Origin: Pseudoduganella violaceinigra DSM 15887
GTDB lineage: Bacteria > Pseudomonadota > Gammaproteobacteria > Burkholderiales > Burkholderiaceae_D
Direction: 5' to 3'
NCBI RefSeq assembly: GCF_000425385.1
Contig: NZ_AUDI01000012.1
Coordinates: forward strand, 218,263 to 282,262
Length of the DNA: 64,000 bases
The position numbers were made by a program, and so were the translations under genes. Below the pieces are notes generated by a model. It did not search any database. It was not told the origin of the DNA and saw only the letters and a list, made by a program, of their open reading frames with translations. Positions 28,302 to 37,346 of this stretch are shown piece by piece; position 1 is the first letter of the stretch; every line of letters starts with the position of its first letter.

Positions 28302-29536
28302 TGGAACTGGCTATCCTGCTGGCGCTGGGCGCCGTCATTATCGTGTTGCAGATTGTGTCGCTGATGCGCGGCCGCGGCGGCGATGTGGCCGACCAGCTGG
28401 ACCGGGTGGAGCGCGAAGTGCGCCTGCAGTTGCAGTCCACCGCGCAGGCGCAGCGCCAGGAAATGGGCCATATGCTGTCGCAATCGCATACCGCCACCGT
28501 GCAGCAGCTGGAAACCATGCGCCGCCAGATCGAAGTGTTGACCGAGTCGAACGCGCGCCGCTTGCTGGAAGTGCGCGTCGCACTGGAAACCAAGATGCGC
28601 GAGCTGCAGGCCGATAACGGCGCGAAGCTGGAGGAAATGCGCAGGACAGTCGACGAAAAGCTGCACGAGACATTGGAGACCCGCCTGAGCGAGTCCTTCC
28701 GCCAGGTTTCCGAGCGTTTGGAGCGCGTGCACCAGGGCCTTGGAGAAATGCAGCAGCTGGCGCTGGGCGTGGGCGACCTGAAGCGCGTGCTGACCAATGT
28801 GAAGACGCGCGGCACCTGGGGCGAAGTACAGCTGGAAATGCTGCTCGAGCAAATCCTCACGCCGGACCAGTACGCGAAGAACGTCGAGACCGTGCCGGGC
28901 ACCAATGCCCGCGTCGAATTCGCCCTCAAGCTGCCGGGCCAGAAAGAGGATGGGGCGCCGGTGTGGATGCCGATCGACGCCAAGTTCCCGAAAGAGCAGT
29001 ACGAGCGCCTGCTGGAAGCGGCCGACCGCGCCGATGCGGATGGCGTGGCCGCCGCCGGCCGCGAGCTGGAACGCGCTGTGCGCGGCGAAGCCAAAACCAT
29101 CGCGGAAAAATACGTCTCGCCGCCGCTGACCACGGACTTTGCCATCCTGTTCCTGCCGACCGAAGGCCTGTATGCGGAAGTGATGCGCCGGCCTGGCCTG
29201 GCCGACGAATTGCAGCGCGTGAACCGCGTCAGCATCGCCGGACCGTCCACGCTGACGGCGCTGCTGAACAGCCTGCAAATGGGCTTCCGCACGCTGGCGC
29301 TGGAAAAACGCTCGTCGGAAGTGTGGCAGGTGCTGGGGGCAGTGAAGACCGAATTTGCCAAATTCGGCGACGTGCTCGCCGCCACCAAGACCACGCTGGA
29401 ACGCGCCGCCCGCAACATCGAAAGCGCCGAAGTGCGCAGCCGCCAGATGGCGCGCAAATTGAAGTCTGTTGAAGCGCTACCGTCCGAGGCTGCGTTGATG
29501 CTTCTTGGGGAAGCCGAAGGCGAGAGCGAGGCGTGA
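28301..29536 (+). CDS. rmuC: RmuC-family DNA recombination protein
   Basis: A 411-aa protein. One N-terminal membrane helix (LAILLALGAVIIVLQIVSLM) is followed by a long coiled coil (about 25-160) and the RmuC nuclease-like core (about 165-400) with LTNVKTRGTWGEVQLEMLLEQIL and WMPIDAKFPKEQYERLL. RmuC limits DNA rearrangements at inverted repeats. It starts at ATG 28301, overlapping the globin stop (TGATG). Confidence 0.95.
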   Translation: MELAILLALGAVIIVLQIVSLMRGRGGDVADQLDRVEREVRLQLQSTAQAQRQEMGHMLSQSHTATVQQLETMRRQIEVLTESNARRLLEVRVALETKMRELQADNGAKLEEMRRTVDEKLHETLETRLSESFRQVSERLERVHQGLGEMQQLALGVGDLKRVLTNVKTRGTWGEVQLEMLLEQILTPDQYAKNVETVPGTNARVEFALKLPGQKEDGAPVWMPIDAKFPKEQYERLLEAADRADADGVAAAGRELERAVRGEAKTIAEKYVSPPLTTDFAILFLPTEGLYAEVMRRPGLADELQRVNRVSIAGPSTLTALLNSLQMGFRTLALEKRSSEVWQVLGAVKTEFAKFGDVLAATKTTLERAARNIESAEVRSRQMARKLKSVEALPSEAALMLLGEAEGESEA

Positions 29537-29538
29537 CA

Positions 29539-29787
29539 TTACCGGCCGCCTATGATTTCGTAGGCGGGATCCCAGGTCGATATGCTGTTGTCGTCAAGCT
29601 TGATATCGCCTGAGGAAAAGGTGAAGTTCGCGTAAAGCAGCTTCCAGTCGATGGGCTTTGTTAAAAGGAGATGATAGCCCTCCTTGTCAACGAACCAGCC
29701 GTCGCCCTGGGGGGCGTTGCCGTGTTCAAGCAGCAGTTCTGCCACGGCGTCGAAGCTTTTCCTGGAGCGATCGACCAGGCGCGTCAT
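29539..29787 (-). CDS. small conserved-looking protein of unknown function
   Basis: An 82-aa soluble protein, acidic and aromatic-rich (GWFVDKEGYHLLLTKPIDW, then WKLLYANF). I do not recognise it. No signal peptide, membrane segment or metal motif is visible. Its ATG overlaps the mobA-moeA stop (TGATG), so it is translationally coupled to molybdopterin synthesis genes; the convergent rmuC ends two bases from its stop. Confidence 0.6.
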   Translation of the reverse strand: MTRLVDRSRKSFDAVAELLLEHGNAPQGDGWFVDKEGYHLLLTKPIDWKLLYANFTFSSGDIKLDDNSISTWDPAYEIIGGR

Positions 29788-31676
29788 CAGATCAGTCCTT
29801 CGAACAGAATCACATCGACCAGCTCGCCTTCCGCGACATTGCCTTGCTCGTCGTGCAGCACCACCATGCAGTTCGCTTCCGACATGGAGCGCAGGATGCC
29901 GGAGCCTTGCGCGCCGGTGGTGCGCACCTCGCGGCTGCCGTCCAGCGCGGTGGAGATGATGCCGCGCTGGTATTCGGTGCGGCCGGGCTTTTTGCGGATC
30001 GCTTGCGCCGAACGCACGCGCAGCAGCTGGTCGCCGGGCGAATCGGCGCCCATCATGCGCAGCAGCGCATGGCGGGCGAAGAAGTAAAAGGTGACCATCA
30101 CCGCCACCGGGTTGCCCGGCAGGCCGAACAGATAGGCGCTGTGGCCGTTGGAGCGGATCCGGCCAAAGGCCATCGGGCGCCCCGGGCGCATGCCGATTTT
30201 CCAGAAGTGCACGTCGCCCAGCGTGGCCATGACCTGCTTGGTGTAGTCCGCGGCGCCGACTGAGACGCCGCCGGACGTGATCACCGCATCCGCGCATTCG
30301 CAGGCGGTGCGCAGCGCTTCTTCCAGCGACGCGGCATCGTCCTGCACGATCCCCATGTCGACGATATCGCAGCCGAGCCGCTGCAGCATGCCGAACAGGG
30401 TGTAGCGGTTGCTGTCGTAGACGCAGCCTTCCGCCAGCGGCTCGCCGATGGAGCGCAGTTCGTCGCCGGTGGAGAAGAACGCCACGCGCAGGCGGCGCTG
30501 CACCGGCACCTCGGCCAGGCCGAGCGAGGCGACCAGGCCCAGGTCGGCCGGGCGCAGCACTTTGCCCTTGCGCAGCGCGGGCGTGCCGGCGGCCATGTCC
30601 TCGCCCTTGAAGCGGCGGTTGTCGCCGGTGCGCAAGGTGTTCGGCGCGATCGTGACGGCGACGTCGCTTACATCCGCCGCCAATTCCTGCGGCAACACGG
30701 TATCGCAGCCGTCCGGCATGACGCCGCCGGTCATGATGCGCACGCATTCCCCGGGGCCCGGTTTGAGCGCGGAAGGGCGGCCGGCGTAGACGGTGCCCAG
30801 TACCTTCAGCGTGGTATTGCCATCCGCTTTCAACTGGCCGCCGGCGAAGGCGAAACCGTCCATGGCGGAGTTGTCATGCGCCGGCACATTGATCGGCGAA
30901 ACCACGTCGGCCGCCAGCACGCGATCGAGCGCGCTGCGCAGCGCGACTTGTTCAACGCCGCGCACGGGCTGGATGAACTCGCGGATGATGCGCTGCGCGC
31001 TGCGCACCGGCAGCGCGTCCGGATCGTAGGCGGACAGGCAGCTTGCCACGTCCTTCAGCGCAGGATTGGCTGCCGCTTCCTCTTCCCGTTGCAGCTCTTC
31101 GAGCGTATTGATATTGCGGAAGGCCGCCGCGTCATGGAACAGCACTTCGGCCACCTTGATCGATGGATACCAGCCATCCATCCTGCGCGAACCGGTGCGC
31201 AGGTAAGCGTCCAGCGCGGGCAGGGCGCTCTTGCGCACCAGGCAGAATACGGGATGCAGCTGGGTGCGGGTGGCGCCGCTTTCGTCGGCCTCCAGCGTGG
31301 ACGCCACGGCCAGGTCGGCGCCTTGCGCATGCAGGGCATCGTACAGGCGCTGCGCCAGGTCGGCCGGCAGGAAGGGCGAATCGCAAGGGGCGGTCAACAG
31401 CAGTTCGGTCGGACAATGGCGCAGGCCGGTTTGCAGGCCCGCCAGCGGACCTTCGTAGCCCGCCAGTTCGTCCTGCAGCACCGCCACGCCCAGCGCGCCG
31501 TAGGCCCCCAGGTTGCGGTTGGCGTTGATGGTTACGCTGGCGACCTGCGGCGCGAGCCGCTGCAGGATATGGGCGGCGAGCGTGCTGCCGCGGAACGGCT
31601 GCAGGCCTTTATCCACGCGGCCCATGCGGGTGCCGCGGCCGCCCGCCAGTATCAATGCGCTGATGCTGTTTTCCAT
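29787..31676 (-). CDS. MobA-MoeA fusion: molybdenum cofactor guanylyltransferase / molybdopterin molybdotransferase
   Basis: One uninterrupted 629-aa frame contains two enzymes. Residues 1-200 are MobA: LILAGGRGTRMG, DKGLQPF and the core LLTAPCDSPFLP. From about 205 MoeA follows: PVRGVEQVALRSALDRVLA, SAMDGFAF, MTGGVMPDGCDTV, STGDEL, SGGVSVGAADY and LPGNPVAV. MoeA inserts molybdate into adenylylated molybdopterin; MobA attaches GMP. No Met codon or frameshift marks a boundary, so the genes appear truly fused. It lies 7 bases after moaA. Confidence 0.88.
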   Translation of the reverse strand: MENSISALILAGGRGTRMGRVDKGLQPFRGSTLAAHILQRLAPQVASVTINANRNLGAYGALGVAVLQDELAGYEGPLAGLQTGLRHCPTELLLTAPCDSPFLPADLAQRLYDALHAQGADLAVASTLEADESGATRTQLHPVFCLVRKSALPALDAYLRTGSRRMDGWYPSIKVAEVLFHDAAAFRNINTLEELQREEEAAANPALKDVASCLSAYDPDALPVRSAQRIIREFIQPVRGVEQVALRSALDRVLAADVVSPINVPAHDNSAMDGFAFAGGQLKADGNTTLKVLGTVYAGRPSALKPGPGECVRIMTGGVMPDGCDTVLPQELAADVSDVAVTIAPNTLRTGDNRRFKGEDMAAGTPALRKGKVLRPADLGLVASLGLAEVPVQRRLRVAFFSTGDELRSIGEPLAEGCVYDSNRYTLFGMLQRLGCDIVDMGIVQDDAASLEEALRTACECADAVITSGGVSVGAADYTKQVMATLGDVHFWKIGMRPGRPMAFGRIRSNGHSAYLFGLPGNPVAVMVTFYFFARHALLRMMGADSPGDQLLRVRSAQAIRKKPGRTEYQRGIISTALDGSREVRTTGAQGSGILRSMSEANCMVVLHDEQGNVAEGELVDVILFEGLI

Positions 31677-31683
31677 TGCCGGC

Positions 31684-32796
31684 TTATCCCCCGATATATG
31701 ACATTTCGACTTTGCGGTCGGCACCCAGCGCCAGGCCGTCGGTATTGATGGTGCGCAGTTCCGAATAGCGGTCGCCGCGCACATGCCACAGTGCGCCGAT
31801 GGCGGCCGAAATTTCCGCGTCGCTGTGGCCTTGCCGCAGCAAAGCGCGCAGGTCGTGGCCGCGCGATGCGAACAGGCAGGTGTACAGTTTGCCCTCGGTC
31901 GACAGGCGCGCGCGCGAGCAGTCCTTGCAGAACGCATGCGTCACGCTGGAGATCACACCGATCTCGCCGCCGCCGTCCACATAGCGCCAGCGTTCCGCCG
32001 TTTCGCCCGTGTAGTTCGGATCGGCCGGCGCCAGCGGCATGTCGGCGCCGATCATGCGCAGCACTTCCGCCGACGGCACCACGTCGTGCATATTCCAGCC
32101 ATTGGACGAACCGACGTCCATGAATTCGATGAAGCGCAGGATCGCTGGCGAGCCTTTGAAATGGCGCGCCATCGGCAGGATTTCCTGCTCGTTCATGCCG
32201 CGCTTGACCACCATATTGACTTTGACGGGGCCCAGGCCGGCGCTGTGCGCAACGTCGATCCCGCGCAGCACGTCCGCAACGGCGAAATCGACGTCGTTCA
32301 TGCGCTGGAAGACAGCGTCGTCCAGCGCGTCCAGCGACACCGTGAGGCGCCGCAGGCCGGCATCCTTCAGCGATTGCGCCTTGCGCGCCAGCAGGGAACC
32401 GTTGGTGGTCAGGGTCAGGTCGAGCGGCTTGCCGTGCACGGTGCGCAATTCGGCCAGCATGCCGACCAGCCGCTCCAGCCCCTTGCGCAGCAGCGGTTCG
32501 CCGCCGGTCAGGCGGATCTTCTCGACGCCGTGTTCGACGAACAGGCGCGCCACGCGGGTGATTTCTTCAAACGTCAGCAGGGCGTCGTGCGGCAGGTACT
32601 GGTAGTTTTTGTCGAACACTTCCTTCGGCATGCAATAGACGCAGCGGAAGTTGCAGCGGTCGGTGATGGAGATGCGCAGGTCGTGCAGCGGACGGGCGTA
32701 CTTGTCCTGCAAGCGGCCCGTTGGCGCCGCGAGTTTTGCAGGGATGGCCGGCGCCTGGCTGCGGCCATCGTTCAGGAGGATGATTTTTTCGGTCAT
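31684..32796 (-). CDS. moaA: GTP 3',8-cyclase (radical SAM, molybdopterin biosynthesis)
   Basis: A 370-aa radical SAM enzyme catalysing the first step of molybdopterin synthesis. The N-terminal cluster motif is C48-x3-C52-x2-C55 (CNFRCVYC) and the second [4Fe-4S] site is [18 protein letters not shown] near 295-312. The [12 protein letters not shown] motif is intact and the chain ends in GG, as expected for MoaA. ATG 32796 is chosen at the conserved start. It is 13 bases downstream of chrA. Confidence 0.96.
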   Translation of the reverse strand: MTEKIILLNDGRSQAPAIPAKLAAPTGRLQDKYARPLHDLRISITDRCNFRCVYCMPKEVFDKNYQYLPHDALLTFEEITRVARLFVEHGVEKIRLTGGEPLLRKGLERLVGMLAELRTVHGKPLDLTLTTNGSLLARKAQSLKDAGLRRLTVSLDALDDAVFQRMNDVDFAVADVLRGIDVAHSAGLGPVKVNMVVKRGMNEQEILPMARHFKGSPAILRFIEFMDVGSSNGWNMHDVVPSAEVLRMIGADMPLAPADPNYTGETAERWRYVDGGGEIGVISSVTHAFCKDCSRARLSTEGKLYTCLFASRGHDLRALLRQGHSDAEISAAIGALWHVRGDRYSELRTINTDGLALGADRKVEMSYIGG

Positions 32797-32809
32797 ACTG
32801 GGTGTTCGG

Positions 32810-34174
32810 TTACACCCGGTACGATAGCACGATGCCAGCAATTGCACAGGCAAGTAAGACACGGATTGTCCCTTGCTTATACGGCATCAGGGCGACGGCG
32901 GCGGCGGCCGCGATCAGCATGGCCGGCCATTCCCAGCGGCCGGACGGGTGGAATACGTGGATGCCGAAAAATAGTGCCAGGCTGGCAATGACGCCCACCA
33001 CGGCGGCGGAAATGGCGGTGAGCGGGGCGGTCATGCGGATATTGCCTCGGGTCGATTCCACCAGCGGCCCGCCGGCCAGGATCAAGACAAAGGACGGCAC
33101 GAAGGTGAACCAGGCTGCCACCGCGGCGCCCAGCACGCCCGCCAGCGCCGGCTGGCCCGCAATGGCTTGCTGGGTCCAGGCGCCCACGAAGCCGACGAAG
33201 GCGACCACCATGATCAGCGGGCCCGGCGTGGTTTCGCCCAGCGCCAGGCCGTCCACCATCTGCGCGGCGCTCAGCCAGTGGAAATGCTCGACGCCGCCCT
33301 GGTAGACATAGGGCAGGACTGCGTAGGCGCCGCCGAAGGTCATCAAGGCTGCCTTGGTGAAAAACCAGCCCATTTGCGCCAGCGGCCGGTCGACGCCGAA
33401 CAGCCAGGCCAGCAGCAGCCAGCCGCCGCCCATTAGCGCCAGGCCGGCAGCGGCGGCACGCACCAGGCCTGTCCAGCTGAAACGGGCATGCAGCGGTGTC
33501 GGTGTGTCGTCGTCGATCAGGGCCGGGAGGCGGCCAGCCGGCGTGGTGGATGGGCCATGCGCCGCGGCGGCGCCCAGGGCAAACAGGGCCGGACGCAGGC
33601 GTCCGCCGAGCCAGCCCAGCAGGGCAGCTGCGGCGACGATGGCGGGGAAGGGCAACTCCATGAAACTGATGGCGACGAAAGCGCCCAGGGCGATGGCCAT
33701 CAGGGCCCGGTTGCGCAGCGTGCGCTTGCCGATGCGCCAGGCGGCGGCCAACACGATGGCGACCACGGCGGGTTTCATGCCATACAGGATGCCGGCGATG
33801 GCGGGCAGGCTGCCGTAAGCCATATAGGCCCAGGACAGGCCGGTCAGCAGCAGCAGCGACGGCAGGATGAACAGCAGGCCGGCCATGATGCCGCCCCAGG
33901 TGCGGTGCATCAGCCAGCCAATGTAGACGGCAAGCTGGGTGGCTTCGGGGCCGGGCAGCAGCATGCAGTAATTCAGGGCATGCAGGAAGCGCTGCTCGGA
34001 AATCCAGCGCCGCCGTTCAACCAGCTCGGCGTGCATCAGGGCGATCTGGCCGGCGGGGCCGCCGAAGCTGATGAAGCCCAGCTTGAGCCAGTACAGGAAG
34101 GCCTCCCGCCACGGGACGCAAAAAAGGGAAGCACTTGGCTTCCCTTTTTCGTCAAGGCTTGGCCGATCAGCCAT
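32810..34174 (-). CDS. chrA: ChrA-family chromate transporter
   Basis: A 454-aa long-chain chromate ion transporter with two homologous CHR domains. The N-terminal domain has [21 protein letters not shown] and [16 protein letters not shown]; the C-terminal domain has [20 protein letters not shown] and [12 protein letters not shown]. It exports chromate, or possibly sulfate-like anions. The start is uncertain: ATG 34174 overlaps the rne stop and follows AAGGCGA, but a strong terminator hairpin (34121-34149) lies within the first codons, so a later start may be used. Confidence 0.85.
   Translation of the reverse strand: MADRPSLDEKGKPSASLFCVPWREAFLYWLKLGFISFGGPAGQIALMHAELVERRRWISEQRFLHALNYCMLLPGPEATQLAVYIGWLMHRTWGGIMAGLLFILPSLLLLTGLSWAYMAYGSLPAIAGILYGMKPAVVAIVLAAAWRIGKRTLRNRALMAIALGAFVAISFMELPFPAIVAAAALLGWLGGRLRPALFALGAAAAHGPSTTPAGRLPALIDDDTPTPLHARFSWTGLVRAAAAGLALMGGGWLLLAWLFGVDRPLAQMGWFFTKAALMTFGGAYAVLPYVYQGGVEHFHWLSAAQMVDGLALGETTPGPLIMVVAFVGFVGAWTQQAIAGQPALAGVLGAAVAAWFTFVPSFVLILAGGPLVESTRGNIRMTAPLTAISAAVVGVIASLALFFGIHVFHPSGRWEWPAMLIAAAAAVALMPYKQGTIRVLLACAIAGIVLSYRV
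34121..34149 (-). terminator. rho-independent terminator after rne, inside the chrA reading frame
   Basis: A perfect 12-bp stem AAAAAGGGAAGC / GCTTCCCTTTTT (34121-34132 with 34138-34149) encloses ACTTG. On the minus strand the T-run follows the stem 18 bases after the rne stop at 34167. It falls between codons about 9 and 18 of the chrA frame. Confidence 0.85.
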
Positions 34175-36779
34175 TCGCCTTGGTTTCAACCTGCACCAGC
34201 GGTTCGCTGGCGACCGGTGGCTGCGGCTTGCGCTCGCGCGGCACGCGGATCGGCTGGGCCGTGGCGGCGGCCGCAGCGGCTTCCTGGGCGGCACGCGCTT
34301 TGGCTGGATCGGTCACGGCCATCGACAGGCCGGCGGCGGCCAGCATGGTGTCGACGTCTGCCTTGGCGGCCGCGGGGGCCGGTGCGGGCGCTGCGGCAAC
34401 TACCGGTGCGGGCGCTGGCGCAGCTTGCACTGGCGCGGCTGGCGCTGCGGCTACCGGGGCGGCAGCCACGGCCTCCACGACTTCAGCAGCCACTTCTTCA
34501 GCGGTGGCCGGTTCGGCGGCAGCCGGCGCCGGTTCGGCAAACGGCAGCACGGCTTGTGGCGATGCCGGGGCAGCAGCTGGCTCAGCAACGACCGGCTCAG
34601 CAGCGACCGGCTCAGCCGCTGGCGCGGCAGCCGGCAGTTCCACTGCGGCAGGCGCCACCGGAGCGGCAGCCACCGGCGCTGCGGCGACCGGCTCAGCCAC
34701 CACTGGCGCTTCGACAGCGGCAGTAGCGGCAGCGTCGGCGGCGGCAACTTCGGTAGCTGCTGGTTCCACCGCAGCGCTTGCGGCCACAGGCTCGGTCGCG
34801 GCGGTGACGACCGCAGCGGCCGGCTCGGCTGCTACAGCGGCTGGGGCTTCAACGGCAGCGCCGCCTTCGGCCGGCGCAACGGTGAACGTTGCTTCGGTCA
34901 TGCCTTCTTCCGCGCCTTCCACACCCTCAGCGCCTTCGCGCTCACGGCGGTTGCGGTCGCCGCGCTCGGCGTTGGCTGGCGCCTTGGTCACAATGACCGG
35001 CGCCTTCGGCTGCACTGGCTCTTCCTTGTCGCCACCGGTGAAGAAGGCGACCAGCTTGGCGAAGAAGCCTTTTTCCGCCGGTGCGGCAGGCGCTGCGGAA
35101 CGCGGGCCGTTGGCGGCGCGCGGCGCGGCGGCTGGCTTGACAGCTTCCGGCTTGTGTTCCACCAGCGGCGCTGGTTGCTCTGGAGTAATGGTCTTGACGA
35201 CGGCTTCCTGGCGCGGCTTGGCCTCTTCCTTATTGCGCTTGCTGAAGGACATGTCGGTTTCCGCGGCTTCCGCCATGGAGTAGGACGCAGCGTGGTCTTC
35301 CAGGCGCGGATCGTCGTGCTTGATGCGTTCCAGCTTGTAGTGCGGGGTTTCCAGGTGCTTGTTCGGGATCAGGATCACGGTGATGCGGTGACGGGTCTCG
35401 ATCTTCAGCACTTCGCCGCGCTTCTCGTTCAGCAGGAAGGCGGCCACGTCGACCGGTACCTGCACGTGGATGGCGGCGGAATTTTCCTTCATCGCCTCTT
35501 CCTGGATGATGCGCAGCACCTGCAGGGCGGACGATTCGGTATCGCGGATATGGCCGGTGCCGGAGCAGCGCGGGCAGGTCACGTGCGAGCCTTCCGACAG
35601 GGAAGGGCGCAGGCGCTGGCGCGACAGTTCCATCAGGCCGAAGCGGGAAATCTTGCCCATCTGGACACGGGCGCGGTCGTGGTGCAGGGCGTCTTTCAGG
35701 CGCTGCTCGACTTCGCGCTGGTTCTTCGACACTTCCATGTCGATGAAGTCGATCACGATCAGGCCGCCCAGGTCGCGCAGGCGCAGCTGGCGCGCCACTT
35801 CGTCGGCGGCTTCGCAATTGGTGTGGAAGGCGGTGGTTTCGATGTCGGAGCCGCGCGTGGCGCGTGCCGAGTTGACGTCGATGGAGACCAGGGCTTCCGT
35901 GTGGTCGATCACGATGGCGCCGCCGGACGGCAGCGGCACGGTGCGGCTGTACGCCGTTTCAATCTGGTGTTCGATCTGGAAGCGGGAGAACAGCGGCACG
36001 TCGTCGCTATAGCGCTTCACGCGGTGCACCATGTCCGGCATCACGTGCGACATGAACTGGTGCGCCTGTTCGTAGATCTCGTCGGTGTCGATCAGGATCT
36101 CGCCGATATCCGGCTGGAAGTAGTCGCGGATGGCGCGGATCACCAGGGACGATTCCTGGTAGATCAGGAAGGCGCCGGAGGCGGACTTGGACGCGCCTTC
36201 GATTGCGCGCCACAGTTGCATCAGATAATTCAAGTCCCACTGCAGCTCTTCCACGGTACGGCCGATGCCGGCGGTACGGGCAATCACCGACATGCCTTGC
36301 GGCAGGTCCAGCTTGTCCATGGTTTCGCGCAGTTCCTGGCGCTCTTCGCCTTCCACACGGCGCGATACGCCGCCGCCGCGCGGGTTGTTCGGCATCAAGA
36401 CCAGGTAGCGGCCGGCCAGCGAGACAAAGGAGGTCAGTGCCGCGCCTTTATTGCCGCGCTCTTCCTTTTCCACCTGCACCATGATTTCCTGGCCTTCGCG
36501 CAGCGCTTCCTTGACGGATGCATTGCGGACGTCGACGCCTTCGCGGAAATAGGAACGGGCAACTTCTTTGAAGGGGAGGAAGCCGTGGCGGTCTTCGCCG
36601 TAGCTGACGAAGCAAGCTTCGAGGGAGGGTTCGATTCGAGTGATGACGCCTTTGTAGATATTGGACTTGCGTTGCTCTCGTCCGGCGGTCTCGATGTCGA
36701 TGTCAATCAATTTTTGACCATCAACAATGGCTACGCGCAACTCCTCTTGCTGCGTAGCATTAAACAACATGCGTTTCAT
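34167..36779 (-). CDS. rne: ribonuclease E
   Basis: An 870-aa endoribonuclease, core of the RNA degradosome. The catalytic half (about 1-500) shows the S1 domain start (IYKGVITRIEPSLEACFVSYG), a 5'-sensor region, the DNase I-like active site with Asp residues in LVSIDVNSA and GGLIVIDFIDM, and the Zn-link CPRCSGTGHI. The C-terminal ~330 residues are a disordered Ala/Pro/Glu/Val-rich tail with KRNKEE and ERGDRNRRERE basic patches likely used for RNA or partner binding. Start MKRMLFNATQQEE is standard. Confidence 0.97.
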   Translation of the reverse strand: MKRMLFNATQQEELRVAIVDGQKLIDIDIETAGREQRKSNIYKGVITRIEPSLEACFVSYGEDRHGFLPFKEVARSYFREGVDVRNASVKEALREGQEIMVQVEKEERGNKGAALTSFVSLAGRYLVLMPNNPRGGGVSRRVEGEERQELRETMDKLDLPQGMSVIARTAGIGRTVEELQWDLNYLMQLWRAIEGASKSASGAFLIYQESSLVIRAIRDYFQPDIGEILIDTDEIYEQAHQFMSHVMPDMVHRVKRYSDDVPLFSRFQIEHQIETAYSRTVPLPSGGAIVIDHTEALVSIDVNSARATRGSDIETTAFHTNCEAADEVARQLRLRDLGGLIVIDFIDMEVSKNQREVEQRLKDALHHDRARVQMGKISRFGLMELSRQRLRPSLSEGSHVTCPRCSGTGHIRDTESSALQVLRIIQEEAMKENSAAIHVQVPVDVAAFLLNEKRGEVLKIETRHRITVILIPNKHLETPHYKLERIKHDDPRLEDHAASYSMAEAAETDMSFSKRNKEEAKPRQEAVVKTITPEQPAPLVEHKPEAVKPAAAPRAANGPRSAAPAAPAEKGFFAKLVAFFTGGDKEEPVQPKAPVIVTKAPANAERGDRNRREREGAEGVEGAEEGMTEATFTVAPAEGGAAVEAPAAVAAEPAAAVVTAATEPVAASAAVEPAATEVAAADAAATAAVEAPVVAEPVAAAPVAAAPVAPAAVELPAAAPAAEPVAAEPVVAEPAAAPASPQAVLPFAEPAPAAAEPATAEEVAAEVVEAVAAAPVAAAPAAPVQAAPAPAPVVAAAPAPAPAAAKADVDTMLAAAGLSMAVTDPAKARAAQEAAAAAATAQPIRVPRERKPQPPVASEPLVQVETKANG

Positions 36780-37346
36780 TTTTATTAACTCCGCGACCCT
36801 TGGGCCATGTCAAAGCCGTCCCCGAAGAAACGGCGAAGTACAAGGATATACGCGTGAATTAAGGAGGCTGTAGGGGGAAATGCCTCGTCATGCAGCAGGC
36901 GCGAAGCGCAGCCGCTGCATTGGGCGCATGAAGCCGATCGTCATGCCGAGTTTGCGCACTGCGCGCAACATCATCCAACGGCCCGAACCTTGGTCGGGAG
37001 GCGGGAGAATGCAGGCGTGCGCACATCGTCGGGCCAGGGCATCTTGTATGGTGCCTTGGCGAAACGGCAAGCGTTATCCACTTCATCAACCAGCGAGCAA
37101 CGACTGTAGTGCTTGCTCGCCGGACTTATCCTAACAATCCAGCCAGTCTAATCCTGCACCCGAGCGCTCGAGCCGATGGCAACAGTGGTTGCGACCCTGA
37201 TCAGCGCACGAATGTGCGTATACAATTTTTCCCACTGAATTTGCGTTTTGGCGAGGCCAGTGGAGACGCCCCTGTGTAAAATGTACGTTTAATTCTTTAC
37301 ACGTGCAGCAATTTAAAAACTGCGGCAAAACGATTATATATTCAAA
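36780..37346. other. 567-bp divergent interval holding the rne 5' leader and rluC promoter
   Basis: No protein gene is supported. RNase E messages usually have long (300-400 nt) structured leaders that the enzyme cleaves to autoregulate, and the minus-strand part of this region, including the purine-rich stretch near 36870-36890, is a fitting leader; I did not resolve its promoter. Close to rluC, TTTAAA (37312-37317) and TATATA (37335-37340) with a 17-bp spacer would start RNA at the rluC ATG. Confidence 0.5.

Noticed and set aside
34200..35000. Ala/Pro/Val-rich repeats resembling a tandem repeat array
   Set aside because: They are the disordered C-terminal tail of RNase E, with irregular codons, not a DNA repeat or CRISPR.
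34071..36788. A 905-codon open frame on the plus strand opposite rne
   Set aside because: It is rich in Gly/His/Arg/Ser with no domain pattern and lies exactly opposite a conserved RNase E gene; it results from high-GC codon bias.
37073..37082. Near-consensus DnaA box (TTATCCACT) upstream of rluC
   Set aside because: A single imperfect copy with no AT-rich unwinding region or neighbouring dnaA/parAB genes; not an origin.
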